This document shows, one piece after another, positions 54,108 to 62,367 of a DNA stretch of 64,000 bases. The position numbers were made by a program, and so were the translations under genes. The stretch comes from Avoscillospira_A sp052117125 (GTDB lineage Bacteria; Bacillota; Clostridia; Oscillospirales; Oscillospiraceae), in the NCBI RefSeq assembly GCF_052117125.1, contig NZ_JBQKJT010000005.1, forward strand, positions 166,153 to 230,152, in the 5' to 3' direction. Position 1 is the stretch's first letter. Each line of letters opens with the position of its first letter. Below the pieces are notes generated by a model that was given only the letters and a program-made list of their open reading frames with translations, had not been told where the DNA came from and searched no databases.

Positions 54108-55046
54108 TCAGAAGGCTTTCTTTCCACCCGGAGTAGTAATGCACCAAAGCGGCGCACCGTCGTTGCGGGATGATGATAATTCGTCTATAATAAGATCTGG
54201 CTCCCAAGCGGTGAGACTCCGTTGGCGACTGTTGGGATCAGATACCAATATGCGGCCGTCCAGAGTAACGCCCCGCAGAATGATAAAATGGCCGCCGGCT
54301 GTAAAGTGGCCGGGTCCCATCAGTGCTACGAAAATTTTGCCGGAGGCCAATGTGCTGAGAATCGAGTCGGCAGTGCGGTCCTCCCAGATGATTCCCTCCA
54401 GACCCCAAGCCTCGGCGGCGGCGGGAATCAGGTCATGGTACGAGCCGCTGCCGGGAGCGCAGTAGCCGTTTTCATAGGCCCACTGAGCCATCTGTGCCGG
54501 ATTTACCACGGTGTCCGAAAGAGTGGAGACCACCATGGCCATGGCAGTGGGGCCGCAGCCATAGCCGCCCACATGATCGGGCCCATAAGGTGCGTCGGCC
54601 CAGGGCGCTTCGCTCTGGCAATAGTATACAAACTCGGCGCTGCCGCCTGTAAGCACTTCCAGACCGTCCCGTTCAGACAGCTCAGTGACAGCTGGATCTT
54701 CGATTGGGCGATTCTCATTCACAGCAGGGGCTTCGGCCAACTGGCTTTCCAGGGGTTCCTCTGGTTCTGCGGTCTCCTCGGCGGGGGGCGGTGTTTCTGT
54801 TTCTTCTGGCTTCCAGGCGGCCGATATCCGAACGACCAGTGCGTGACCGGCCTGAACTGCTTCGTCGACAATGGCGCTTCCGGTGTCTCCCACCCGATGG
54901 GCCGCGGCGATCACCGGAGCGGTGACACGCCGGTACAGGTCCGGCGCGGCAAAGCGGCAGACCGCCAGCTCTACACCGCCAATGCATACCGTCGCCAGAC
55001 AGAGAATAGCGGCGATTTTCAGAACGGTTTTACGACGACCTTTCAT
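54108..55046 (-). CDS. Exported C39-like cysteine peptidase
   Basis: A 312-residue protein with an N-terminal membrane anchor or signal (VLKIAAILCLATVCIGGVEL), a Pro/Glu linker (about 75-120), and a C39-type peptidase domain at about 135-305. The catalytic cysteine lies in GGYGCGPTAMAMVVSTLSD and the histidine in GPGHFTAGGHFIILRGV, followed by DPNSRQ (third residue). Proteins of this family cleave peptides outside the membrane. Divergent from the ftsE-like gene with 60 bases between the starts. Confidence 0.85.
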   Translation of the reverse strand: MKGRRKTVLKIAAILCLATVCIGGVELAVCRFAAPDLYRRVTAPVIAAAHRVGDTGSAIVDEAVQAGHALVVRISAAWKPEETETPPPAEETAEPEEPLESQLAEAPAVNENRPIEDPAVTELSERDGLEVLTGGSAEFVYYCQSEAPWADAPYGPDHVGGYGCGPTAMAMVVSTLSDTVVNPAQMAQWAYENGYCAPGSGSYHDLIPAAAEAWGLEGIIWEDRTADSILSTLASGKIFVALMGPGHFTAGGHFIILRGVTLDGRILVSDPNSRQRSLTAWEPDLIIDELSSSRNDGAPLWCITTPGGKKAF

Positions 55047-55106
55047 GGGAACACCTCAAATTAAACTAGACATAGACCCGACACGGTCCGGAACAGGAGA
55101 AAAACC

Positions 55107-55844
55107 ATGCCACAGATTCGATTGGACAGCGTCAGCAAATACTTCATGCAGGAGGGACGGAAAAACTTTGCCATCCGGCAGGTGGATCTGACCATAGAGC
55201 AGGGAGAATTTATCTTTGTCACCGGCAGCAGCGGTGCGGGGAAAAGCACCCTGCTGAAGCTGATTACCGGCGAACTCCGCCCGGATCAGGGCAAAGTCTA
55301 TGTCAATAACATGGATGTGGTACGGCTTGCCCGTTGGGGGCTGCTCCGGCGGCGCAACTACTTTGGCTATGTGCCCCAATTGCCGCAGCTGATCCGCCGT
55401 CGCACCATCGGTCAGAACCTGGAACAGGTCATCATGGCTCACCGACGACGTCTGGATGGCACGGTGGAGGAGCGGGTACAAAAAGCCCTTGCCATGGTGG
55501 GCCTGCGGGATGTGATTGACCGGTATCCGGTGGAGCTGTCCCAGGGCCAGTGCCGACAGGTGGAACTGGCACGGGCCATCATCACCAGTCCGTCGGTTTT
55601 GGTGCTGGATGAGCTGACGGCCAATCTGGACGAGGATGCCATTTGGGATGCCTTTCACCTGCTGGAAGAGCTGAATCACCGGGGCACCACCGTGATCATG
55701 GCGACCCACGCCAAAATGTTTGTCAATATGATGCGTAAGCGGGTGATTACCCTGGTGGATGGCAGCATCTTCGGCGACGTGCCCAAGGGCCGCTACGGCG
55801 ACGTGCTTTCCAATCGGGACGATGGAACCGCCGCACGCGGATAG
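55107..55844 (+). CDS. FtsE-like ABC transporter ATPase, no FtsX partner
   Basis: A 245-residue ATPase. Walker A VTGSSGAGKSTLLKLITGEL, Q-loop FGYVPQLPQL, signature LSQGQCRQVELARAI (usual form LSGGQ), Walker B VLVLDELTANLD and H-loop MATHAKM. It is FtsE-like in size and in the VRLARWGLLRRRNYFGYV block, but the expected ftsX membrane gene is not adjacent; a lipoprotein gene follows instead. FtsEX controls septal peptidoglycan hydrolysis. The partner may be encoded elsewhere. Confidence 0.8.
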   Translation: MPQIRLDSVSKYFMQEGRKNFAIRQVDLTIEQGEFIFVTGSSGAGKSTLLKLITGELRPDQGKVYVNNMDVVRLARWGLLRRRNYFGYVPQLPQLIRRRTIGQNLEQVIMAHRRRLDGTVEERVQKALAMVGLRDVIDRYPVELSQGQCRQVELARAIITSPSVLVLDELTANLDEDAIWDAFHLLEELNHRGTTVIMATHAKMFVNMMRKRVITLVDGSIFGDVPKGRYGDVLSNRDDGTAARG

Positions 55845-55858
55845 GGAGGAAGGAACGC

Positions 55859-56614
55859 ATGGGAAAGAATGTATGGAAAGCGCTGGGTACCGCAGGCGCG
55901 CTGCTGCTGTTGTTGACGAGCTGCGGAGAAACAGAGGAGGCCGCATCCCTGCCGAACAACTACGTATTCGGTCAGGAGATGCTGCCTGCCATGGGCGAGG
56001 ATCAGGGCGTCGGTACGGAACAAGGCGTGTCCTGTGAGGTCACCACTGACAGCGAGACGGGAGAGACCATCTATGCCTATAGTGGCCTGACATCGGGTCA
56101 GGAGACTGCAGCGGCCTATCTGGAGGCGTTAGAGACGCAGTACGGCTGCTCCCCCATGGATGAGGAAGGCGTGCGTCAAGCCAATGCGGCTGTCACCGAC
56201 GCGGAGGGCTCGATTCTGGTGGGCAAGGATATGGCCGACGGTTCCGGAATCCTGCGCCTGGATATCCAGTGGGCGGAAACCACATGTCAGCTGACAGCTT
56301 CCATTCTGGAGGGAATGCAGTTGCAAGACCCGGCAGAGCCGGAAAAGGAACCCATTGGTGTCACTGCGGCTGTGGCAGAACTGAAATCCATGACGCCGGA
56401 AGAACTGGGAGTTCCAGAGGGAGAGACGTATATGGTCTATGCCGATGACGGCTACATCATGGTCGACGATGAGGCGTGCTACCGTCTGAAGCTGTACCGC
56501 CGGACGGCAGTGGACACGCGGGAAATCGTGGGAATCTATCTGATGTCTCTGGACGGCAGTACTATCTACCGGCTCAACGGGGACAATCAGGCGGAGCCAT
56601 TGAATCGGTCATAA
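55859..56614 (+). CDS. Predicted lipoprotein of unknown function
   Basis: A 251-residue protein. Signal with lipobox at LLLLLTSCGETEE (cysteine 22), then an acidic mature chain with no recognised domain. Follows the FtsE-like gene by 14 bases with GGAGGAAGG before the ATG, so the two form an operon and may function together at the membrane. The C-terminal part (EIVGIYLMSLDGSTIYRLNG) looks like a beta repeat. Confidence 0.75.
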   Translation: MGKNVWKALGTAGALLLLLTSCGETEEAASLPNNYVFGQEMLPAMGEDQGVGTEQGVSCEVTTDSETGETIYAYSGLTSGQETAAAYLEALETQYGCSPMDEEGVRQANAAVTDAEGSILVGKDMADGSGILRLDIQWAETTCQLTASILEGMQLQDPAEPEKEPIGVTAAVAELKSMTPEELGVPEGETYMVYADDGYIMVDDEACYRLKLYRRTAVDTREIVGIYLMSLDGSTIYRLNGDNQAEPLNRS

Positions 56615-56620
56615 GGGAAG

Positions 56621-56649
56621 CAGGGAGCGCCGCAATGCGGCGCTCCCTG
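56621..56649 (+). terminator. First hairpin after the lipoprotein gene
   Basis: A 13-base perfect stem (CAGGGAGCGCCGC with GCGGCGCTCCCTG) and a three-base loop. It lies just after the stop of the lipoprotein gene. Confidence 0.7.
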
Positions 56650-56655
56650 TCTGGT

Positions 56656-56681
56656 AGTGGACGCCTTTCCAGGCGTCCACT
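56656..56681. terminator. Second hairpin, shared by convergent genes
   Basis: An 11-base stem AGTGGACGCCT with AGGCGTCCACT and a four-base loop, followed by TTTTTG on the plus strand. It lies just before the end of the minus-strand chemoreceptor gene. Confidence 0.75.
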
Positions 56682-56688
56682 TTTTGTA

Positions 56689-58680
56689 TCAGTTTGCGCC
56701 AGCCGTAGAGGTATCTTCCTGCAGCTGGAACTGAGCGGCCAGGTCCTTAAGCAGTTGGGCCTGACTCGACAACTCTTCGCTGGCAGCAGCACTTTCCTGA
56801 GCCGTGGCGGAGTTGGTCTGCACCACGCTGGCAATCTGGTCGATGCCTTCCGTGATCTGGGCAATGGAGTTGGCTTCGTTCATGGCGTTCTCCACCACCT
56901 GCTCAATGTAGGTGACGGCGACGCTGGTCAGTTCCTTGCTCTCATCCAGAGTAGCGGTAACCTCCTCGCTGAGGCGGCTGCCTTCCTCCACGCTGACGGT
57001 GGAGTGCTCGATAAGCTCCTTGGTGTGTTTGGCGGCCTGATCGGACTTGGAGGCCAGATTGCGGACCTCGTCGGCCACCACGGCAAAGCCTTTGCCGGCA
57101 TTACCGGCGCGAGCTGCCTCGACAGCGGCGTTGAGAGCCAGAATATTGGTCTGGAATGCAATGTTTTCGATGGTGGTGATGATCTGACCAATTTCCTGAT
57201 GGCCTTCCAAAATGGTGGCCATGGCGTCGCGGAGCTCGTGCATTTTCTCGTTGCTCAGCGTTACCTGGGTACCGGCGGCGTTGGCCTTTTCCTTGGCGGT
57301 CTGGGCGGCGGCGGTGTTGTTCTGAACACCGGTATTGATATCCGCCACCGTAGCCGACAGCTCCTGTACGGCACTGGCCTGCTCAGTGGCGCCCTGGGCC
57401 AGGGCCTGGGCACCGGAAGAGACCTGCTCGGCGCCGGCGGAAACCTGGGAGGCCGCCGTATCCATCTGGCGCAGGGTGTTGTTCAGGTTATACTTGATAT
57501 TCCGCAGGGAGGTGAGAATCTGGGACATATCGCCCTGGTATAACTTGTAATTCCGGGAGGAAACGCGGAAATTACCGTTTGCCATCTCACCCAGCAGATA
57601 GTCAATATCGTGGATTAGACCGGTCAGCGTCGATACAATACCGGAGGTGGCGGTGGCCAAAATACCGATTTCATCATCCCGCTGCATCTGCGGCGCGGGG
57701 GTGGTGAGATCGCCCTGGCTCAACTGCTCCAGACGGCGTGCACAGATCTGAATGGGCTGACTGATGTTCCGGGACATACGAATGGTAATCAGGGAACCAA
57801 TGATCAATACGGCAATGAGCATACCGAAAATCAAGAAGATGCTCTGGTAGGTAGAACTCATAAAGTCGGCCGTATGGGCGTTGATGGCGATGCTCCAGCC
57901 GTCGGTACCGGGGATCGGCGCATAGCCCACAGTTTTTTTCACACCGTCAAGGGTGTAGGTGCCCTGGCCGGTTTCACCATTGCGCATTTTGGCGTGAATG
58001 GCTGCCAAGTCCGCGTAGTCGCTGTTGGTTTTGGCCTCTTCTTCAATGTTCTCCGTGGCCACCAGGGAGATGTCCGGGTCGGCAATGGTGGTGCCGTCAG
58101 AGGAAATGATGTATGCCATGCTGTTTTCGCTGATCTGGATGGAATTTACAATATCATTGAGGAAGGTTTCCGGCGGTACCAAATAGACTACACGAGAAAC
58201 AACGGAATTGGCTTCTCCATCGCGCCATACAGGAGCTGCAACCATGATCGACAACTCACCAGTGGTTTTGCTGATGGTAGGAGTAGAAATCCAGATGTTG
58301 CCTTCCAGGGCTTTCTGAAAGTATTCCCGGTCGGCGTAGTTATTGCCGTCAAAAAGACTGTTGCCGGTGGTATCCAGCAAATTGCCGCAGACCATGCCGT
58401 AGTTATCAACCCACTGTTGTACGATTTCCTGCTTTTGTGCGATGGGCGTATTGTCACTGAGCTGAGGCACCATACCCAGGGACGCAACGGCATTTTTATA
58501 GGCCATCAGCTCATAGGAAACGCGTTCTGCGGCTAAAGACGCGGTAGTTTCCAGGTTTTGTTGTAAAAGATTCTGGCTGCTGTTGTAATTGGTGAAGATG
58601 CCGATACCGCCGCACAGAAGTGCGGCGACACCAATCATCGACAACACTCGAATGGCGATTTTTCGCTGAATGCTTTTCAT
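56689..58680 (-). CDS. Methyl-accepting chemotaxis protein with Cache-type sensor
   Basis: A 663-residue transmembrane chemoreceptor. Helix 1 at about 7-27; a dCache-like sensor domain (about 30-275, with YADREYFQKALEGNIWISTP and AYIISSDGTTIADPDISL); helix 2 at about 280-302; HAMP (to about 355); cytoplasmic signalling coiled coil with the tip IENIAFQTNILALNAAVEAA, then RAGNAGKGFAVVADEVRNLA. Ligand unknown; Cache domains commonly bind amino acids or carboxylates. Start at ATG 58680 with GGGAGGT before it. The only chemoreceptor in the window. Confidence 0.93.
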   Translation of the reverse strand: MKSIQRKIAIRVLSMIGVAALLCGGIGIFTNYNSSQNLLQQNLETTASLAAERVSYELMAYKNAVASLGMVPQLSDNTPIAQKQEIVQQWVDNYGMVCGNLLDTTGNSLFDGNNYADREYFQKALEGNIWISTPTISKTTGELSIMVAAPVWRDGEANSVVSRVVYLVPPETFLNDIVNSIQISENSMAYIISSDGTTIADPDISLVATENIEEEAKTNSDYADLAAIHAKMRNGETGQGTYTLDGVKKTVGYAPIPGTDGWSIAINAHTADFMSSTYQSIFLIFGMLIAVLIIGSLITIRMSRNISQPIQICARRLEQLSQGDLTTPAPQMQRDDEIGILATATSGIVSTLTGLIHDIDYLLGEMANGNFRVSSRNYKLYQGDMSQILTSLRNIKYNLNNTLRQMDTAASQVSAGAEQVSSGAQALAQGATEQASAVQELSATVADINTGVQNNTAAAQTAKEKANAAGTQVTLSNEKMHELRDAMATILEGHQEIGQIITTIENIAFQTNILALNAAVEAARAGNAGKGFAVVADEVRNLASKSDQAAKHTKELIEHSTVSVEEGSRLSEEVTATLDESKELTSVAVTYIEQVVENAMNEANSIAQITEGIDQIASVVQTNSATAQESAAASEELSSQAQLLKDLAAQFQLQEDTSTAGAN

Positions 58681-58741
58681 GGATGTACCTCCCAAAGCGT
58701 ATACTAGAACAATAGTGCGAAACTATATACTCTATATTATT

Positions 58742-58768
58742 TTATCGGCAAAAAACATAAAAAAATAA
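58742..58768 (-). promoter_or_regulatory. Sigma-28-type promoter of the chemoreceptor
   Basis: Minus strand: TTAT (58768-58765), 15 bases, GCCGATAA (58749-58742). Predicted start of transcription near 58735, about 55 bases before the gene. Confidence 0.72.
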
Positions 58769-58796
58769 TATGATGGTAAAAAAATTCCCAAAAACA

Positions 58797-59045
58797 AAAG
58801 CGCCCATTCAGTGGACGCTTTTGCTGGGAGGGAACAGACTCCATGGAGCGGGAGGAAGCGCCATTCAGCTTCTGGGCCCAGAGGACGGCGCCAGTCAGTC
58901 CGTTCAGAGTTGCGCAAGTTGGCCACCCTCATCGTCAGGACTGGACCAGCCGGATGGGATGCTTCATGGTATAACTCCTTATATCGCGGTACAAAATCTA
59001 AAAAATACAGGATAAAACCAGCGCAATCTGGTAATATCCGAACAG
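58797..59045 (-). ncRNA. Candidate ~250-base transcript with a 10-codon ORF
   Basis: A unit bounded upstream by a good promoter (next entry) and downstream by a terminator-like hairpin (58797-58806 with 58813-58822, AAAAGCGYCC/GGGCGCTTTT, followed by TTTTTG). Inside, AAGGAG precedes an ATG at 58967 that opens a 10-codon ORF (MKHPIRLVQS) ending in two in-frame stops. The middle is GC-rich against AT-rich edges. It could be a small RNA or an attenuated leader. No known RNA family recognised; a 66-codon ORF in another frame (MRVANLRNSERTDW...) has no ribosome-binding site. Confidence 0.45.
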
Positions 59046-59051
59046 TTGTAT

Positions 59052-59080
59052 ACTGTACCATACGATTCATACCCAGTCAA
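59052..59080 (-). promoter_or_regulatory. Promoter of the candidate small transcript
   Basis: Minus strand: TTGACT (59080-59075), 17 bases, TACAGT (59057-59052). Start of transcription predicted near 59045. Confidence 0.55.
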
Positions 59081-59098
59081 TGAAAAAGAGTATACAAA

Positions 59099-59129
59099 GG
59101 AGGCGGCCTCCGGCGAAGAGGCCGCCTCC
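59099..59129 (-). terminator. Terminator after the 59-residue protein gene
   Basis: A perfect 12-base stem (GGAGGCGGCCTC with GAGGCCGCCTCC) with a seven-base loop and a TTTGTAT on the minus strand. Confidence 0.78.
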
Positions 59130-59135
59130 CGTTTG

Positions 59136-59315
59136 TCAGTCTCCGTGGGGCTTGTGGTGGTAAACCTTCAGATTGGGCCCGCTGGTGCCGCTGATGATGG
59201 GCCGGGCCGGGGTTTTGCCATGCTTGGCCTTACCCTGAATCTCCGGTACCGGCGGTTCGTCATTGCGGGGCCGCGTCTCGGTCCAGTCGGGCCGTGCCAT
59301 TCCCTGTTTGGCCAT
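59136..59315 (-). CDS. Small basic protein, unknown
   Basis: A 59-residue protein rich in P, K, R and G (starts MAKQGMARPDWTETRPRNDE, ends YHHKPHGD) with a good GGAAGGAGGCG before the ATG at 59315 and a terminator right behind it, which argues that it is expressed. No recognised domain, no membrane helix or signal. It follows the sirtuin gene on the same strand, 89 bases away. Confidence 0.6.
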   Translation of the reverse strand: MAKQGMARPDWTETRPRNDEPPVPEIQGKAKHGKTPARPIISGTSGPNLKVYHHKPHGD

Positions 59316-59404
59316 GGGATCGCCTCCTTCCATCCTACCCGGCCATGGGCCGGTTTTTCCTAGTATGGCCGGTTTCGGATGGGACATACTCATGGCGGAG
59401 ACCG

Positions 59405-60139
59405 TCAGGCGTCGGCGTGAATCTGGTTCAGCAGCTGGCCGATGGGACCGGTCAAAACCAGGTCGGCCCGGTCATCACAGGGCGTAGGCGTTTTGTTGAT
59501 GAGAACCAGATGGCGGCCGGAAAAATAGTCGATAAGCCCGGCAGCCGGATAAACGGCCAGAGAGGTACCGCCGATGATCAGCAGGTCGGCGCTGAGAATG
59601 TCGTGGATCGCGCCTTCGATTACGCGGTTGTCCAGTCCTTCTTCATAAAGGACCACGTCAGGCTTGACGATGCCGCCGCAGGTACAGGTGGGGACGCCGG
59701 TGCTGTCGCGGATCAATTCCACCGGATAGGCGGCTTTGCATCGCATACAGTGGTTGCGGTGGACGGAGCCGTGGAGCTCCCAGACCCGTTGGGACCCGGC
59801 CATCTGATGAAGACCGTCGATGTTCTGAGTTACCACGGACCGCAGCTTGCCCGCCGCTTCCAGTTCCGCCAGTTTCCGGTGGGCGGCATTGGGCCGGGCC
59901 GCAAGACACAGCATTTTGTCCCGGTAAAACCGGTAAAATTCCTCGGGGTTCCGGTCGAAAAAGCTGCGGCTCAGAATGGTCTCCGGCGGCCAGCGGTACT
60001 TCTGGTTGTACAGACCGTCCACACTGCGAAAATCGGGGATTCCCGATTCTGTGGACACTCCGGCGCCGCCGAAAAAAACGGTGCAGCGGCTCTCGTCAAT
60101 CCAGCGCTGCAAGGTCTGTAAGGACTCGTTCATATCCAT
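59405..60139 (-). CDS. Sir2-family NAD-dependent protein deacylase
   Basis: A 244-residue sirtuin. GGAGVSTESGIPDFRSVDGL (NAD site), VVTQNIDGLHQMAG, catalytic histidine in ELHGSV, a four-cysteine zinc site (CMRCKAAY, TCTCGG), and IGGTSLAVYPAAGLI. Removes acyl groups from lysines with NAD. Start at ATG 60139 or ATG 60133; the first is preceded by AGGGAGAGGAG. Length is normal for bacterial sirtuins. Confidence 0.93.
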   Translation of the reverse strand: MDMNESLQTLQRWIDESRCTVFFGGAGVSTESGIPDFRSVDGLYNQKYRWPPETILSRSFFDRNPEEFYRFYRDKMLCLAARPNAAHRKLAELEAAGKLRSVVTQNIDGLHQMAGSQRVWELHGSVHRNHCMRCKAAYPVELIRDSTGVPTCTCGGIVKPDVVLYEEGLDNRVIEGAIHDILSADLLIIGGTSLAVYPAAGLIDYFSGRHLVLINKTPTPCDDRADLVLTGPIGQLLNQIHADA

Positions 60140-60278
60140 ACGCTCCTCTCCCTTTTTTGCCAGTGTACCACGAATCGGTCGGGGATACAAGCGGATGCCT
60201 TGCACCAGCATTCCACGAGGCGCATAGGATATGGGGAGCACAGGCGCAATTTTATGAAAACAGGGAGAGAATTTTATC

Positions 60279-60569
60279 ATGGGAATGCCCGTAATCACCC
60301 CCAGCAACACCACTCGCACGCAGGCCGTCACCGATATCATTGAATCGGTAGCCCTGCAGGAGACCGCCCTTTCCCACATCCTCAATGCCGAGGGTGAGAA
60401 AATCCAGAAGGTTGTGGCCATGTCCGATGTGACCCCCGAGGTTCTGATGGCCGTCAACAAGTCGGTAGAGTCCATGGTGGGGGCCGTGTCCCGTCTGGAG
60501 ATGATTCTCCAGTCCAAGCTGGCCGTGTTCGACGGCTGTCTGTGCGACGGCGATCAGCCTTCGGTCTGA
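60279..60569 (+). CDS. Short helical protein, unknown, of a type found in spore-formers
   Basis: A 96-residue protein. TDIIESVALQETALSHILNA followed by EGEKIQKVVAM is a segment I have seen in small Firmicutes proteins next to surface or spore-coat genes; I do not know its function. The end has a CLCDG motif. RBS CAGGGAGAG before the ATG. The next gene downstream is a surface 'choice-of-anchor A' gene. Confidence 0.62.
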   Translation: MGMPVITPSNTTRTQAVTDIIESVALQETALSHILNAEGEKIQKVVAMSDVTPEVLMAVNKSVESMVGAVSRLEMILQSKLAVFDGCLCDGDQPSV

Positions 60570-60707
60570 GTGTAGTTCCACGGGAGGATGCTGCGGCAAG
60601 CGGCATCCTCCTTTCGCTGCCCTGGGGACACGGTGGTGCATTCGACGCATACACTGTACTGTGGAGCCAGTGGGCTGCACGATTTCTTTCCGAGGAGGAA
60701 TCCCAGC

Positions 60708-61633
60708 ATGGCAATCAATTTTGGCCCTGCCAATGGATATAACGTCTTTGTATTCGGCAATATGAACCTCAGCAACACCGATGCCGAAGGCCGGGTGGCC
60801 GTCGGCGGTACGCCACCCTGAGCAACTACGGTATCGGCGCGGGCATTACGCCCCTGCCGCCGGCCAACACCGACCCATCCTTTGTGGTGGGCGGCAACTT
60901 GAACGTCTCCGGCGGCTCCAATGCCAGCGGCAATACGGTCATCAGCCCCACCAGCACAGTCCTGAACTACACCATGGGCAATCCAAACGGTTCCCTGGTG
61001 GTGGGCCAACCTATTGACTTCAGCGACACAGAACGCTATCTCAAATGTGTGTCCGTGTTCTGGAATACACTGCCCGCCAACGGCGTCGGCGGGGTGGTCT
61101 TTGGCCAGTTGAATCTGACCGGTACCAGCGAAATCCTCAATATCTTCCAGTTCGACAGCACCAACGTGTATGGAACCGGTCTGGCGTTGAATCAGCTCAA
61201 CGGCATCAACATCATTGCACCCGTCAGCTCCACCATCCTCATCAACGTCACCGGCCCCAATATCCAGTACGGCAGCTATCAGATTTTCCGCAACGGTACG
61301 GCGGCTACCCGGGAAAATGCCCGGCGCATTCTATGGAATTTCCCCGGGGCACTGACCTGGTCCAACAGCACCACGGCCATCTATGGCTCCGTGCTGGCGC
61401 CGTTCGCGGCGGCCAGCACTACCTTCAGCCAGATCAACGGCAACATTATGCTGGCATCGTTTTCCGGCAACGCCGAAAGCCACAATGAGCTGTTTATCGG
61501 AGAGCTGCCCGACCCCGTGGACTGCGCGCTGACTACCAGCACCACCACCGGCAGCACCAGCAGCACGACATCAAGCACCAGCAGTACCACGTCGAGCACC
61601 AGCAGTACGGTCTGGACTGTTCGGGCTTCGTAG
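60708..61633 (+). pseudogene. Choice-of-anchor A surface protein, frameshifted
   Basis: The start (MAINFGPANGYNVFVFGNMN, ATG 60708 with CGAGGAGG before it) ends at a stop at 60819-60821. The continuation, one frame over, reads ATLSNYGIGAG, FVVGGNLNVSGGSN, YGSVLAPFAA and IMLASFSGNAESHNELF, the typical end of the choice-of-anchor A family. A single missing A near 60809-60811 (GGTACGCC for GGTAACGCC) would join the frames as GGNATLSNYG. The C-terminus is a Ser/Thr repeat (TTSSTSSTTSSTSST) where a wall anchor would be expected; it then meets the NlpC fragment. Either a real mutation or a sequencing error. Confidence 0.75.
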
Positions 61634-61911
61634 ACTGGACATTCTACAATGTCAGCAACGGTGCGTATGTGATGGGCCATGGCGGCGGCGCACAGTCGCA
61701 GCACACATATTGTACATCGATCTCCTGGGACGAGGCCCAGCCCGGTGACCTGGTATTTTACCCGGATGACAGCCATGTGGGTATTGTAGGCGGCTGGGAT
61801 GCAGACGGTAATCTGTTGATCGTCCATTGTACACCCAGCGGCGGCGTGGTCATTACCGGCCAGGAGTATTTTGCAGCCGTTGGCAGACCGGGCTTTTACG
61901 GAGGGAAATAA
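61606..61911 (+). pseudogene. NlpC/P60 peptidase fragment
   Basis: In the third frame the DNA reads YGLDCSGFVDWTFYNVSNGA, with the catalytic cysteine, then PGDLVFYPDDSHVGIVGGWD, with the histidine, then AAVGRPGFYGGK. That is an NlpC/P60 cell-wall endopeptidase domain lacking a start, signal peptide and N-terminal domain. It overlaps the tail of the surface gene by about 28 bases in a different frame. The fusion point lies at the end of the Ser/Thr repeat, suggesting a deletion between two genes or repeat tracts. Confidence 0.75.
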
Positions 61912-61983
61912 AGACGCTGCCGCCATGATTAACACTGCAAATGCAGAAGCGGTGAGTAGGAATCCCAGCTTTAATAGGATGAA

Positions 61984-62017
61984 AAACTAGGGCAGCGAGG
62001 AACCGCTGCCCTAGTTT
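61984..62017 (+). terminator. Terminator after the NlpC fragment
   Basis: A perfect 14-base stem AAACTAGGGCAGCG with CGCTGCCCTAGTTT, six-base loop, followed by TGTATCAT. Confidence 0.8.
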
Positions 62018-62040
62018 GTATCATATTATGCAGGGGAAGT

Positions 62041-62367
62041 ATGGAAACTAACGGTAAAAGAAGCAAGTTGTTTTGGAAGCAGAAAGGACTAATCCTAAAT
62101 CATTTGAGTGAATTTGGTTGGCTTTTCACTTCAAATAACAGAAGTCGGATGTACCATTATGAATTCGCCAAGGGATCACCACAACCGGCTGTACTAGAGA
62201 AAATCTCTGATGTGCTGGATGTATCTACCGAAATATTGAAAGTACCGGATATGAAAAACATCATCAGCATAATGCACATTTTATTTGCCGTGGAGAACGA
62301 GCCAAAAGCAAAAATTTGCAATGACGTTGGATGTGTTACGTTACCAAGAATAATTGGGGGATGCTAA
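62041..62367 (+). pseudogene. Decayed XRE-family regulator
   Basis: A 108-codon ORF. Its middle (YEFAKGSPQPAVLEKISDVL followed by DVSTEILKVPD) is the end of a helix-turn-helix domain of the XRE family, but the recognition-helix region (HLSEFGWLFTSNNRSRMYHY) is disrupted, probably by a compensated pair of frameshifts, and the C-terminus breaks off (RIIGGC) in the convergent gene. RBS GGGGAAG before the ATG. Likely non-functional. Confidence 0.55.

Noticed and set aside
58732..59070. 112-codon minus-strand ORF
   Set aside because: It begins upstream of the predicted transcript start, has no ribosome-binding site and spans the terminator-like hairpin and the sigma-28 promoter.
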